Below, in pieces: positions 63,720 to 64,000 of a DNA stretch of 64,000 bases. The position numbers were made by a program, and so were the translations under genes. Below the pieces are notes generated by a model. It searched no databases. It was not told where the DNA came from and worked only from the letters and a program-made list of their open reading frames with translations. The first letter of the stretch is position 1; each line of letters opens with the position of its first letter. Source of the DNA: Hydrogenophaga crocea (lineage in GTDB: Bacteria; Pseudomonadota; Gammaproteobacteria; Burkholderiales; Burkholderiaceae_C). Location: positions 1,488,001-1,552,000 of the forward strand of contig NZ_CP049989.1 of the NCBI RefSeq assembly GCF_011388215.1, written 5' to 3'.

Positions 63720-64000
63720 GTGCGCGCGCGCCCTGGGTGCTGCTGGTGCCGGGCGATCTGCACACGCCCACGGGCGGCTACGCGTACGACCGCCGGCTGC
63801 TCCAGGCCTGGCGCGCGCAGGGCCGGGCGGTGGACGTGCTGCGCCTGGACGGCGACTGGCCGCACCCCGACGCCGTGGCGCTGGCGCGCGCTGCGGCTGC
63901 GCTGGCCGCGCTGCCCGATGGCGCCTGCGTGGTGGCCGACGGCCTGGCCTTCGGCGTGCTGGCCGCGCAGGTGGCGCCGCACGCGCAGCGCCTGCGCTGG
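63716..64000 (+). CDS. Probable glycosyltransferase, N-terminal part
   Basis: Only the first 95 codons are inside the window. The protein starts [20 protein letters not shown], followed by GYAYDRRLL and a basic, alanine-rich region. This GxLxTPTGGYxYDR start is typical of GT4-type glycosyltransferases that bind an activated sugar with a C-terminal domain, not seen here. Coupling to the PTPS gene suggests a pterin or related glycoside, but this is inference from context. Confidence 0.65.
   Translation, partial: MSARAPWVLLVPGDLHTPTGGYAYDRRLLQAWRAQGRAVDVLRLDGDWPHPDAVALARAAAALAALPDGACVVADGLAFGVLAAQVAPHAQRLRW

Overview
The window reads as a betaproteobacterial (Burkholderiales, probably Comamonadaceae) replicon or genomic island. 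Support comes from the high GC, the IncP-like plasmid backbone, two IS1071 copies, Bug-family periplasmic proteins and the cyclohexanol/adipate catabolic genes. The taxon is an inference. No rRNA, tRNA or CRISPR array was seen.

Layout. (1) 1-7,044 is a mosaic plasmid backbone. It holds the 3' part of an IncQ RepC-like initiator gene with 22-bp iterons running through its end, and a repeat-rich control region with a KorB operator, two inverted IncP-iteron-like motifs, a 34-bp palindrome and a family of 20-bp palindromes. These are followed by traK, an RP4-type oriT, traJ, trbJ-trbK-trbL, two small unknown genes, and two genes for antitoxin-like proteins built from pieces of different families. 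(2) 7,045-17,150 is a tightly overlapping operon resembling a restriction or phage-defence system: HTH protein, 21-codon micro-ORF, MmeI-like DNA methyltransferase, SF2 helicase, GIY-YIG protein, TrlF-like PHP-ATPase and AlbA_2/GHKL protein. This is the best candidate for a poorly described system. (3) 17,153-54,105 appears to be one ~37-kb compound Tn3-family transposon flanked by TTGACT on both sides. It contains a complete Tn501-like mercury transposon (17,153-25,384), a chn cluster (26,542-34,827) and an IS1071-bounded adipate/dicarboxylate beta-oxidation segment (39,392-50,628). A Tn501-like tnpA tail with a terminal repeat closes it. (4) 54,106-~54,480 looks like the backbone continuing, with a 65-aa ORF that would sit just behind the AlbA_2 gene without the transposon. 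(5) ~54,481-64,000 is much GC-richer, chromosome-like DNA: methyltransferases, LysR and Bug proteins, an LTA-synthase-like sulfatase, YceI, a CDP-alcohol phosphatidyltransferase, an MDR dehydrogenase, a PTPS-family enzyme and the start of a probable glycosyltransferase.

How the genes work together. ChnA (cyclohexanol to cyclohexanone), ChnB (to caprolactone), ChnC (to 6-hydroxyhexanoate), ChnD (to 6-oxohexanoate) and ChnE (to adipate) form an upper pathway, with an outer-membrane channel-like protein and the AraC-type regulator ChnR. In the IS1071 segment a Bug binding protein, class III CoA-transferase, acyl-CoA dehydrogenase, FadB-like bifunctional enzyme, 3-oxoadipyl-CoA-type thiolase and EtfAB could carry adipate to succinyl-CoA and acetyl-CoA. 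One mobile unit thus seems to hold a nearly self-contained cyclohexanol route plus mercury resistance, inserted right behind a defence-like operon on a conjugative or mobilizable backbone. Substrates and system-level roles are inferred from family and context.
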